Of a DNA stretch of 59,176 bases, positions 26,935 through 34,877 are shown piece by piece. The DNA is from Orenia metallireducens. Lineage in GTDB: Bacteria; Bacillota; Halanaerobiia; Halobacteroidales; Halobacteroidaceae. The number at the start of each line of letters is the position of its first letter. Within the stretch, counting starts at the first letter, position 1. The stretch lies in NCBI RefSeq assembly GCF_003001995.1, contig NZ_PVNB01000025.1, positions 1 through 59,176 of the forward strand, given 5' to 3'. Under the pieces are notes generated by a model. That model saw only the letters and a program-made list of their open reading frames with translations. It had not been told where the DNA came from and did not search any database. A program made the position numbers and the translations under genes.

Positions 26935-27137
26935 AGCATCAAACCAGGCTGTTCCTGTCTGGTTATAGTAATAGAAGTAAACCTCTACTTGACTAAAGGC
27001 TTTATCAGGTGTGATCTCAGCTACAATATGTTGCCACCCTTCTTTACTAGTATCAAAGTCATTGGCATTACTCCAATCTACCTCTCCATCATCATAATAA
27101 ATTGCTAGACGCTTTTTGATTATGAACTACTCAATAA

Positions 27138-27182
27138 AATAAAGAAGAAGGGCTCTTCTTTGAGAGCCCTTCTTCTTTTATT
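27138..27182 (-). terminator. Rho-independent terminator after the propeller gene
   Basis: The long stem AAAGAAGAAGGGCTC/GAGCCCTTCTTCTTT is followed by TTATT. It ends the gene at 27215; Rhs homology begins about 13 bp beyond, so the Rhs array seems to have been joined at this point. Confidence 0.88.
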
Positions 27183-27214
27183 CTGCTAGTCTTATACACT
27201 TATAAATTTAATTA

Positions 27215-27907
27215 TTATTGTAATTTACCTCTTGCTGTTACTACATAGGATTTACCAGTTGTTGTACTAATGGAGATAGTCCCATCTTCAGCTACTACTG
27301 GAGCCTTTAATTCTCCACTACCAGCTAATTTGATACTCCATTTCTCTTCTCCATCACTATTTAGCGCATATAAGAAACCATTCTCTACACCAAAGTAGAC
27401 AGTGCCATCTTCAGCTACTGCTAAATCAGTTAACGCTAATTTCTCATCCTCATCATCAGCTAAAATCAGACTTCTATCATTATTATCCTCTACTGGAACT
27501 TCAAACTCCCACTTCAACTGACTATCTGCTTCAACAGCATATAAAGTACCTGTACTAGTCCCTACCAAGATAGTCCCATCACTTGCTACTACTGGTGAGG
27601 TCAACTTGGCATTCTTGAAGATAGCAAATTGCCACTTCAAATCACCAGTTGCATCAATTGCATATAAGAAGTACTTATTATCAGTAAAGTAAATCATCTC
27701 ATCAGCTACAGCTGGAGTAGTATCTGCTGCTATCTTCTTAGCTTGATTATACTTGCTATAAGTATAACTCCAATTCAGCTCACCATCTCTAGCTACTGAA
27801 TAGATAGCTCCACCATCTTGTACTATATCTCCAACCTCTGCCATTACATTAGAAACTGACATAAAGACCAACATCAACATAATCATAAACATTCTCTTAT
27901 TAAACAC
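27215..27907 (-). CDS. Secreted PQQ-like beta-propeller protein
   Basis: A 230-residue protein with a signal peptide (MLMLVFMSVSNVMA) and at least four PQQ/WD-like blades (YFTDNKYFLYAIDATGDLKW; GTSTGTLYAVEADSQLKW; YFGVENGFLYALNSDGEEKW). It is shorter than the BamB family, so it may be half a propeller. The start is GTG 27907; an internal ATG at 27892 is possible. Exported; likely a binding or scaffold protein. Monocistronic. Confidence 0.75.
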   Translation of the reverse strand: MFNKRMFMIMLMLVFMSVSNVMAEVGDIVQDGGAIYSVARDGELNWSYTYSKYNQAKKIAADTTPAVADEMIYFTDNKYFLYAIDATGDLKWQFAIFKNAKLTSPVVASDGTILVGTSTGTLYAVEADSQLKWEFEVPVEDNNDRSLILADDEDEKLALTDLAVAEDGTVYFGVENGFLYALNSDGEEKWSIKLAGSGELKAPVVAEDGTISISTTTGKSYVVTARGKLQ

Positions 27908-28111
27908 TCAAATTCCCTACCCTTCTTTTAATTGTATAAACTGACTAGCTGGTCATTAATTTCTCGGTTTAATTCTAAAATCCTTCTTTATATCAACAAA
28001 AAAATTAATTTTTTTATTTTTTTCATTATTTTGTAACATTAATTGGTATAGTTTGATTAACTTTACCGGTCTATGGTTAATTAAACCAATAATCAAACTG
28101 GCTTGAATTGA

Positions 28112-28136
28112 AAAACACCCCTTTAAAGGGGTGTTT
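28112..28136 (-). terminator. Rho-independent terminator after ridA
   Basis: Perfect palindrome AAACACCCCTTT/AAAGGGGTGTTT, 20 bp after the ridA-like stop. Confidence 0.88.
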
Positions 28137-28155
28137 AAGATAATAAGAATTATTT

Positions 28156-28527
28156 TTAAGATTTATAAGCCACAGCTACAACCTGTATTAAACAATCATC
28201 TTCAATAAACTCAGTAGTAGCTGTCATCCGAGCAGGGTATCCATCACTAAAATAATCTCTATAAATATCTCGCATGCTTTTAAAATCATCAATATTTTTA
28301 AGATAAACTGTTGTTTTTACAACATCATTTAAAGTAACTCCTTCCTGCTCTAAAATAGCTTTTAAATTCTCTAAACTCTGCTTAGTCTGTTCTTCAATCG
28401 TATCCAACTTATTTCCTTGCTCATCACGAACTCCTCCAATATGTGCAGTATAGATAAAATCTCCTGCTACTACATAAGCAGAATAAGTCCACTCCTCCAC
28501 CTTATGTAAAGCAACCTTCTTTAACAT
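28156..28527 (-). CDS. RidA/YjgF-family reactive-intermediate deaminase
   Basis: A 123-residue cytoplasmic protein of the RidA fold, which hydrolyses enamine/imine intermediates made by PLP enzymes. Seen: VAGDFIYTAHIGG, LKAILEQEGVTLNDVVKTTV and YPARMTATTEF, with the conserved Arg that binds the substrate carboxylate. Length is normal for the family, and it probably forms trimers. RBS AGGAGGG before ATG 28527. Monocistronic. Confidence 0.9.
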   Translation of the reverse strand: MLKKVALHKVEEWTYSAYVVAGDFIYTAHIGGVRDEQGNKLDTIEEQTKQSLENLKAILEQEGVTLNDVVKTTVYLKNIDDFKSMRDIYRDYFSDGYPARMTATTEFIEDDCLIQVVAVAYKS

Positions 28528-28605
28528 TAAAAATCCCTCCTAATAACTATTCTATAATAATTATAGCAAGGGATATCTGACACCAGTATGTCCTATATAC
28601 TAAAT

Positions 28606-29544
28606 TTATTGATATAATTTCTCTAGCTCTCTTACTTTCTCCATGATTTTATCCTGTAATGAAGCTGGCTCTAAGACTTTTATCTTATCTCCATAACTTA
28701 ACAGCATCCCAAACCAGAACTGTTCATTCTTAGGTAAGGAAATTTCTAAGATAAAAAAACCATCACCTTCTTCACTTATCTCTCCATTAGCAAAATAATC
28801 TTCCACAGAAACTCTAATCTCTTCTTTGCATAACAATTTTAAATCAAGATATTCTCTGCTATCAAGGCTCTGGTGCTCTTTGATTAATTCATCTAGCTTC
28901 TCATACTCTCTACTAAAACCCTTATCTATCAGCCTCAAATTCCTTATTCGCGAGACTCGAAAGGTGCGATAATCTTCTCTTTCTTGACAGAAGCAGAAAA
29001 GATACCAAGCATACCATTTAAAGCTCAAAGAAAGAGGTTCTACCTTTCTAGAACTTTTATTATGATTGGCATTGGTATAATCAAACTCTAAAACTCTCTT
29101 ATCAGCAATAGCTCTTTGAAGCAAAGCTAAATAATCATCTACCTTGGCTGGCTATCTTAAGACACTCAAATCGAGATCTAATTGTGAATTCCGTTGCTTT
29201 AAAAGAGTATTCTTCTCTTCTGGTAAGATAGCTGCTATCTTCTCTAAAGCACCTTCAATCGCCTTGTTATCATAGGCTGAAGATAAACCCTTCAAAGCTT
29301 TAATAATAAAGAAGAAATCATCTAGACTCATCAACTGCTTATCCAATTTAAAGCTATCTATAATTGCATAACCACCTAAAGAGCCTTGTATGGAGTAGAT
29401 TGGAATCCCTGCTAAGGTCAAGGAATCTATATCCCTCCGGATTGTTCGCACCGAAACTTCAAATTTCTCAGCAAGGTCACTAGCACTGACAACTTCTCGA
29501 TTGAGTATGTAAATTACTATTGATAGTAAGCGATCTATTTTCAT
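28606..29544 (-). pseudogene. YafY-type HTH/WYL regulator split by an in-frame amber stop
   Basis: The N-terminal part (29152-29544) has an HTH_11 domain (SASDLAEKFEVSVRTIRRD) and ends DLSVLR then TAG. The same frame goes on without a shift through PAKVDDYLALLQRAI into a WYL domain (EPLSLSFKWYAWYLFCFCQE). One stop at 29152-29154 therefore splits an otherwise complete regulator of about 312 residues. A TTG at 29124 could start the second half but lacks a ribosome-binding site. TAG is used as a normal stop by mutL and miaA here, so readthrough is unlikely. Confidence 0.75.
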
Positions 29545-29566
29545 GGTATGGCTCCTTTTTTATAAT

Positions 29567-30223
29567 CTATATTAACCATTTTTCTCCCCCAACTGGACAT
29601 ACCACCAAGCATAATCCACAAATATGCCCCTCTCTACTTTCATTTTTGTCTATACAATTAAAAATATTAATCTTATCCTCTCTTTTTAATCCATTACTCC
29701 AATTAACATCTACTATACAGTTAGTTGGACAAATATTGACACATAGATTACAACTACCACAGCCATCATAGTCTACTTTTTTACTCACAGGTAAATCTAA
29801 ATTAACCAATATTGTAGCTAACCTTACTCTAGGACCATATCCTTTGGTGATTAATAATGCATTCTTACCAATCCAGCCAAGACCAGCCCTTACTGCTGCC
29901 ATCTTATGTGAATATTCTCCTATAGCTAACTTCTTATCTTTCTGCATATTAGATACAACATAATAATCTATGCCTTCTTCTTTTAAGTGATCTTCTACAA
30001 TTCCAATTGAACTTTTTAGTTCATCTCTAATATTAAATATTAAGAAATCATGAAAATCTCTAGGATTATAATCCTCTAAATCATAATCATAGTTTAAAAT
30101 CAAAGAGATAGCATAAGAATAGTCGTGATAAAACTTATTTGATTTTGGGACAGAAGAAATTCCCCATTTGTAAATTGCTAGACTATCTAATATCTTAATT
30201 AATGAATCTACTTTTTTATCCAT
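29567..30223 (-). CDS. QueG-related 4Fe-4S protein (218 aa)
   Basis: The C-terminal half has two 4Fe-4S sites, CGSCNLCVNICPTNC and CGLCLVVCPVG. The middle part matches epoxyqueuosine-reductase-like proteins (KMAAVRAGLGWIGKNALLI; YGPRVRLATILV). It is much shorter than QueG (about 350-380) and lacks that enzyme's extra C-terminal repeats. It belongs to the wider reductase-like family; the reaction is unknown. RBS AGGAGG before ATG 30223. It lies 22 bp upstream of the broken regulator. Confidence 0.7.
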   Translation of the reverse strand: MDKKVDSLIKILDSLAIYKWGISSVPKSNKFYHDYSYAISLILNYDYDLEDYNPRDFHDFLIFNIRDELKSSIGIVEDHLKEEGIDYYVVSNMQKDKKLAIGEYSHKMAAVRAGLGWIGKNALLITKGYGPRVRLATILVNLDLPVSKKVDYDGCGSCNLCVNICPTNCIVDVNWSNGLKREDKINIFNCIDKNESREGHICGLCLVVCPVGGEKWLI

Positions 30224-30394
30224 TATATCGACCTCCTAATTAAAGGTTTTTAATATAGAATATAATTTTTCAGTATTAATAATCTTTTTATAAGTATATT
30301 ATTATACTTTAGTAACCAGTAATAAGTGACGAGTAAGAACTCCTTCTCGTTACTGTTTTAATCTCTATATACTTTATCAATCAAAAATTATAAT

Positions 30395-30426
30395 AAAAAA
30401 GGTCGACAGCTAAACAGCCATCAACC
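30395..30426 (-). terminator. Rho-independent terminator after hfq
   Basis: The stem GGTTGATGGCTG/CAGCTGTCGACC (with a G-T and one mismatch) is followed by six T on the minus strand. Confidence 0.85.
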
Positions 30427-30451
30427 TCAAATATCTATAGTAAAGCAAACC

Positions 30452-30682
30452 TTACTCACTTTTAAATAGACTCTTAACCTCTTGCTCTGGGACTATAGTC
30501 GAAATAGCATGTTTATAAACCATCTCCTGTTTGCCATCAGCTCTTAAAATAATAGTAAAATTATCAAAGCCCTCCACCAAGCCTGCCAAACGAACACCAT
30601 TGACTAAGAAGATAGTTACTTTGGTCTTCTCTTTTCTCACTTCATTTAAGAAAGTATCCTGCAAGTTAATCTGGTTTTTCAT
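30452..30682 (-). CDS. hfq: RNA-binding protein Hfq
   Basis: A 76-residue Sm-fold RNA chaperone that forms hexamers and helps small RNAs pair with messages. Sm1 ([20 protein letters not shown]) and Sm2 ([12 protein letters not shown]) are complete. In many Firmicutes hfq is next to miaA; here five other genes lie between them. RBS AGAGGAGG before ATG 30682. Confidence 0.97.
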   Translation of the reverse strand: MKNQINLQDTFLNEVRKEKTKVTIFLVNGVRLAGLVEGFDNFTIILRADGKQEMVYKHAISTIVPEQEVKSLFKSE

Positions 30683-30795
30683 TAATATTTCCTCCTCTTA
30701 TCTAAGATAAAATTTAGCCCCAAGTTATAATCATACATTCTCTATCAAATTATTTTTTCCTCTATTTGATATAAATCCTTTATATTATTCCCTAA

Positions 30796-30993
30796 CTAAG
30801 AATCCTTTGCATCTAATTCAAATTTTTCATTACATAATACACATACTCCCTCTTCTAAACTCTCTTTTCTCAATGCTAGTGGGGTTGAGTTTCTTCCCTC
30901 TTTTAGCCCTTCCTTATAACCAACATATCTCCCCCCAAAATAGCCTATAGCTAATGAAATTAATGTTAATAAGAGGATATATTTAAACTCCAA
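30796..30993 (-). CDS. Small membrane protein with a CxxC motif
   Basis: A 65-residue protein with one membrane helix (YILLLTLISLAIGYFGGRYV), a charged segment and CVLCNEKFE at the C-terminus. The CxxC could bind metal with a partner chain. Start is TTG 30993, with GGGGGTG seven bases upstream. No family recognised. Confidence 0.55.
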   Translation of the reverse strand: MEFKYILLLTLISLAIGYFGGRYVGYKEGLKEGRNSTPLALRKESLEEGVCVLCNEKFELDAKDS

Positions 30994-31100
30994 AAACTAC
31001 ACCCCCTGTTTAGAAGTTGATTCTATCTTTAATTTTTAACATATATATCTTTTCTTTAATCACTACTCATTACTAGTCACTCATCACTCCTTATTGCTTC

Positions 31101-31652
31101 TCACCTATGGAGTATCCAAACCACAATATTAGCAATTAGGGCTACCAAAATAGACATCTGCCAATCTATAGTTAAAGAAATAACTAAAGCAATTGTAGCC
31201 AATAAGATAGTACCTACCTTACCTAAGTAATTAATAAAATTATCACGATTAATATACTCCTCTAAATAATAATCTATATAATCATCACTTAATTGGACAA
31301 AAGTAATAATTGAGATAGAGAATAGAAAAAGATTATAATCTAAGACTAAAAAGCCAAAAACCACCATAATCATAACCTCTTGATAACTCTTCAAGCCTGT
31401 TGGTAATCTATTGGTATCCATTCCCATCCCCACAATATAACTTGACCAAAATAAGGCTATTGCTAATTGATAATCTATCAGTACAGCAAAGGTCAACAAG
31501 ATCAAAGCATAAGGTAAAGTCCCTCTATCTAATCTCATTGCTAAGGTCTGTCTACCATTCATTCTATCAAGCTCTTGGTCTAAATAGTCATCCATCAATT
31601 TAATCACCAGACCCGTTAAGAAAATAACAGTAATATTGTTAAGTGTCTCCAT
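31101..31652 (-). CDS. Polytopic membrane protein with UbiA-like DDxxD motifs
   Basis: A 183-residue protein with about six membrane helices. Two acidic motifs, MDDYLDQELD (about 20-29) and SDDYIDYYLEE (about 121-131), resemble the Mg-binding motifs of UbiA-type prenyltransferases, but the protein is shorter than that family. It lies nine bases after a small GTPase gene, with spoVK upstream. RBS AGGAGG. A prenyltransferase role is only a possibility. Confidence 0.55.
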   Translation of the reverse strand: METLNNITVIFLTGLVIKLMDDYLDQELDRMNGRQTLAMRLDRGTLPYALILLTFAVLIDYQLAIALFWSSYIVGMGMDTNRLPTGLKSYQEVMIMVVFGFLVLDYNLFLFSISIITFVQLSDDYIDYYLEEYINRDNFINYLGKVGTILLATIALVISLTIDWQMSILVALIANIVVWILHR

Positions 31653-31661
31653 TATATCCTC

Positions 31662-32261
31662 CTAAACATTATCTAATAAGAAGACCTTAATCTGATCAAA
31701 TCCCTCCTGATAAATCGCAGAAATAGGTACTACCAATCTTTTATCGACAAATTGATTTAACTTATTTAAATTCTCTTGACCAATATCTAAATCCAATTTA
31801 TTTGCTAAAATCTTATATCCTGCTCTATTTTTTAAAAAATTATAGATCTCTTGATCAATTCTTCTCAGCTCCTGTCTAGCAGATAGCTGACTTAAGTCAA
31901 CAATATGGAGAACTATCTCACTAACCATCAGCTCCTGTAAGGTCTCTGCCATCGATTTTCTAATATATTCTTGCTGATGTATCTCATCAATTAAGCCACA
32001 GCTATCTACCAGCCTAATAACTTTATCCTGTTTACCAACAGGTAATCTAAGCTGTATACTCTGAATACTATTGGTCTTATGGGGCTTAGTAGAGGTTAAC
32101 TGATCATAGGCTTGTTCTATCTGATAGGTTCGTGTTGATACAAACCCTGCTGGTTGTTTAATCATAAATCTCAACTCTTTTACACCTAGATAATAAGCAA
32201 AATTGATCAAAAAGGATGTCTTACCTACATTGGGTTGACCTACTATCACCGCTGATGTCAT
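31662..32261 (-). CDS. Small Ras-like GTPase (199 aa)
   Basis: G1 is GQPNVGKTS (residues 8-16), G3 is DSCGLID and G4 is NKLDLD, so this is a complete P-loop GTPase of the TRAFAC class. G3 has DSCG rather than the usual DxPG. There is no second domain. It lies between spoVK and a membrane protein on the same strand, suggesting a role tied to sporulation or the envelope (inference from context). RBS AGGTGAG before ATG 32261. Confidence 0.75.
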   Translation of the reverse strand: MTSAVIVGQPNVGKTSFLINFAYYLGVKELRFMIKQPAGFVSTRTYQIEQAYDQLTSTKPHKTNSIQSIQLRLPVGKQDKVIRLVDSCGLIDEIHQQEYIRKSMAETLQELMVSEIVLHIVDLSQLSARQELRRIDQEIYNFLKNRAGYKILANKLDLDIGQENLNKLNQFVDKRLVVPISAIYQEGFDQIKVFLLDNV

Positions 32262-32282
32262 AATCTCACCTCAATAAATCAA

Positions 32283-32342
32283 TTTACAATGTACAATTAA
32301 TAATTTATTCTTCAAACTCAGCTCAAAATTGTACATTGTAAA
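32283..32342. repeat. Inverted repeat between spoVK and the GTPase gene
   Basis: The 16-bp perfect arms TTTACAATGTACAATT and AATTGTACATTGTAAA flank a 28-base loop. There is no T tail. It looks like a small dispersed intergenic repeat. Confidence 0.7.
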
Positions 32343-32345
32343 TCG

Positions 32346-33308
32346 TCAATTATTCACTTTAATCTTTGGAAGGTCTTCTCTAGTAATTGTCATCAAATCT
32401 GTTTTGCTAATCTTCTCTTTACTAACAAGTCTAATTGCTTGATTTCTAATCGACTCTTCAATTAAATTTCGGACTGTTCGGGCATTCCCCTCCTCTACAC
32501 CTGCCCCTTGCCTTGTCTTACTTAAAATACTATATAACTTAGCTTCAGCACCTTTCGAGAAGGTATATTCCCGTTCTTCGACCATTAAATTACCTATCTC
32601 AATCAACTCTTCTAAATTATAATCCTCAAAATCTACCTGAATAGGAAAACGGGAATTCAATCCTGGATTACTCTGTAAGAAATAATCCATCTCTTTAGGA
32701 TAACCTGCCAAAATCACAATCAAATTCTTGCGATTATCCTCCATCGCTTTAACCAAGGTATCTATTGCCTCTTTTCCAAAGTCACGATTGCCTCCTCTTG
32801 CCAAAGCATAGGCCTCATCAATGAACAAAATCCCACCTAAAGCTGACTCCACCATCTTTCTAGTCTTCTGAGCTGTATGCCCAATATACTCCCCTACTAA
32901 ATCAGCCCGCTCTACTTCCTTTAAATGCCCTTTATCTAAAAGCCCTAACTCTTTAAATAATCTAGCCAAAATTCTAGCTACTGTAGTCTTTCCAGTACCA
33001 GGATTTCCTTTAAAGATCATATGCATCACCAAAGAATCAACCTTTAACTGTTGCTTCTTTCTCTCCTTTTGAATAGTCACAAAAGCTCTAAGTTGTTTGA
33101 CTAAATCCTTGATATTATTAAGTCCAATCATAGTATTTAACTCTTTGACTATCTCTTCTATAGGATCTTGCCCTAAGCCCTCTACCTTCTGCTCTTCTTT
33201 GCTGCCTTCTTGCTCCTTTAGTAATTCAAAAGCCTTGATAATTGAAATATCTCCTAATTCTAACCTTCTTAATATCTCCCTTTTTTTGGAACTATTATTT
33301 AAGGGCAT
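32346..33308 (-). CDS. spoVK: Stage V sporulation protein K-like AAA+ ATPase
   Basis: A 320-residue AAA+ protein of the CbxX/CfxQ/SpoVK family. Walker A is GNPGTGKTTVAR and Walker B is LFIDEAYALARGG, followed by a sensor region (VILAGYPKEMDYFL) and an arginine-finger segment (NPGLNSRFP). The N-terminal 60 residues are a short helical extension. SpoVK is needed for late spore maturation in Bacillus; its presence suggests a spore-former. ATG 33308 follows GGGGGG by six bases. Confidence 0.88.
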   Translation of the reverse strand: MPLNNSSKKREILRRLELGDISIIKAFELLKEQEGSKEEQKVEGLGQDPIEEIVKELNTMIGLNNIKDLVKQLRAFVTIQKERKKQQLKVDSLVMHMIFKGNPGTGKTTVARILARLFKELGLLDKGHLKEVERADLVGEYIGHTAQKTRKMVESALGGILFIDEAYALARGGNRDFGKEAIDTLVKAMEDNRKNLIVILAGYPKEMDYFLQSNPGLNSRFPIQVDFEDYNLEELIEIGNLMVEEREYTFSKGAEAKLYSILSKTRQGAGVEEGNARTVRNLIEESIRNQAIRLVSKEKISKTDLMTITREDLPKIKVNN

Positions 33309-33517
33309 CACAATCCCCCCAAATAGTTTCTATTATATACTATATGATTGGAGTTGTTGTATAATTACCGATTGGCTCTAGATTGAATAATTAATTATGT
33401 AGATTCAGTGAGGAGATTTTTGCTCGTTACCCGTCACTAATTATTAAAGTGTCCCGACATCCTCATTAATCATCATCATTTATCTCAAATCAATAAAAAA
33501 TTATCCATAAATAAAAA

Positions 33518-33541
33518 AAGAGGGCAATCGCCCTCTTTTAT
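33518..33541 (-). terminator. Rho-independent terminator overlapping the Cys-rich gene stop
   Basis: AAAGAGGGC-AATC-GCCCTCTTT with a T7 tail on the minus strand. Its upstream arm includes the stop codon of the gene at 33538. Confidence 0.9.
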
Positions 33542-33840
33542 TCACAACATTGACACAACATTATCATCTCATTATTATCTTTAAATACCTCTTTACCTAA
33601 AGCTTTATTGACTAACTTATAGTCATTACACAACTCATAACGGCAACAGACATCACAGATATAAGCACCTATCACTGAACAATAGACATATTTCTCATGC
33701 TCATCAATGCTACATTCACAGACAGGGCACTTCAGTCCTCGTAAATTTTCATTACTTGCAACTAAAATATTATCCTGCTGATCATCTTTCTTCTCTTTAA
33801 TTTTAAGTATTAGCTTACTGACCTCTTTATTATACTTCAT
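33538..33840 (-). CDS. Cysteine-rich zinc-binding protein (100 aa)
   Basis: A small soluble protein with ten Cys, in pairs CPVC, CDVCC and CQCC. The arrangement (CPVCECSIDE; YICDVCCRYELC) suggests one or two zinc ribbons. It lies 50 bp after miaA on the same strand and ends in a terminator, so it is probably the last gene of the mutS-mutL-miaA transcript. No family recognised. Confidence 0.6.
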   Translation of the reverse strand: MKYNKEVSKLILKIKEKKDDQQDNILVASNENLRGLKCPVCECSIDEHEKYVYCSVIGAYICDVCCRYELCNDYKLVNKALGKEVFKDNNEMIMLCQCCE

Positions 33841-33889
33841 TGAGAAGTTATACCCCCCGAGAATCTGAGTTTAAGTTCAAATACCTAAT

Positions 33890-34828
33890 CTAAAGCTCCA
33901 TCTTAGACTCAATCAACGCCCTAACCTCATTGAGCAAATCATCAAAATCATATTGATCTACATCAAACCAATGAATACTCTTATCACGCTTAAACCAAGT
34001 GAATTGGCGCTTAGCAAAATGGCGAGTATCCCTCTTAATCAGTCTAATCGCTTCTTCTAAATTATATTCACCTTCAAAGTAAGCTATGATCTCTTTATAT
34101 CCCAAACCTTGCATCGAAATCAAGTCACGGTTATAACCTTCTTTATATAATTCTCTAACCTCATCTACTAATCCTTCTTTTATCATCAAATCGACCCGCT
34201 GATTTATTCTCTTATATAGGCTATCCCGCTTTCGTCTCAAACCAATCTTAACAGCTTGATAGCGAGGAGGTGTATTTGCAGCTTTCTGTTGAAAATAGGT
34301 GCTGGTCTGACCAGTCTGTTGATAGACCTCAATCCCTCTAATTACTCTTCTTAAATCATTTGGATGTAGCTTATCAGCAAGCTTAGGATCTATCTCTCTT
34401 AACTTATCGTGGACTACCTCTGTTCCTTTCTTCTCAGCTTCTGCAGTCAACCTCTCCCTTAACTCCCAATCTGGCTCCATCTCTGGAAAGACAAAGCCTT
34501 CGATTACTGCTTGCACATATAATCCTGTACCACCTACCAACATTGGCAGCTTACCCCGTCCATAAATCTGTGGAATCAACTCATCGACCTTCTCCTGAAA
34601 ATCAGCAACACTGAACTCTTCATCAGGTTCGATAATATCTATTAAATGATGGGACACTAGCTTCTGCTCTTCTATAGATGCTTTAGCAGTCCCGATATCC
34701 ATCTTCTTATAGACCTGCATCGAATCTGCCGAGATAATCTCACCTTGCAGCTCTTGGGCTAAAGTCAATGACAGTCTAGTCTTGCCTACAGCAGTAGGTC
34801 CTACAATCGCTACTATAGGTTCTCGCAC
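33890..34828 (-). CDS. miaA: tRNA dimethylallyltransferase
   Basis: A 312-residue enzyme that adds a dimethylallyl group to A37 of tRNAs reading UNN codons. Seen: P-loop GPTAVGKTRLSL, ISADSMQVYKKMDIGTAK, HHLIDI and the core LVGGTGLYVQAVIEG. Start is GTG 34828 behind GGAAGTGA. miaB, the next enzyme on the same base, is at 42922 in this window. Downstream of mutL in a mutS-mutL-miaA block. Confidence 0.97.
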   Translation of the reverse strand: MREPIVAIVGPTAVGKTRLSLTLAQELQGEIISADSMQVYKKMDIGTAKASIEEQKLVSHHLIDIIEPDEEFSVADFQEKVDELIPQIYGRGKLPMLVGGTGLYVQAVIEGFVFPEMEPDWELRERLTAEAEKKGTEVVHDKLREIDPKLADKLHPNDLRRVIRGIEVYQQTGQTSTYFQQKAANTPPRYQAVKIGLRRKRDSLYKRINQRVDLMIKEGLVDEVRELYKEGYNRDLISMQGLGYKEIIAYFEGEYNLEEAIRLIKRDTRHFAKRQFTWFKRDKSIHWFDVDQYDFDDLLNEVRALIESKMEL

Positions 34829-34877
34829 AATATCACTTCCTTCCTTTAGCTATCGGTTAATAGCTACTAGCTAGCAG

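Noticed and set aside
24871-27125. Regular repeats that could be taken for a CRISPR array
   Set aside because: The repeats are degenerate YD-repeat codons in an open reading frame, without identical repeats and unique spacers; no cas genes are nearby.
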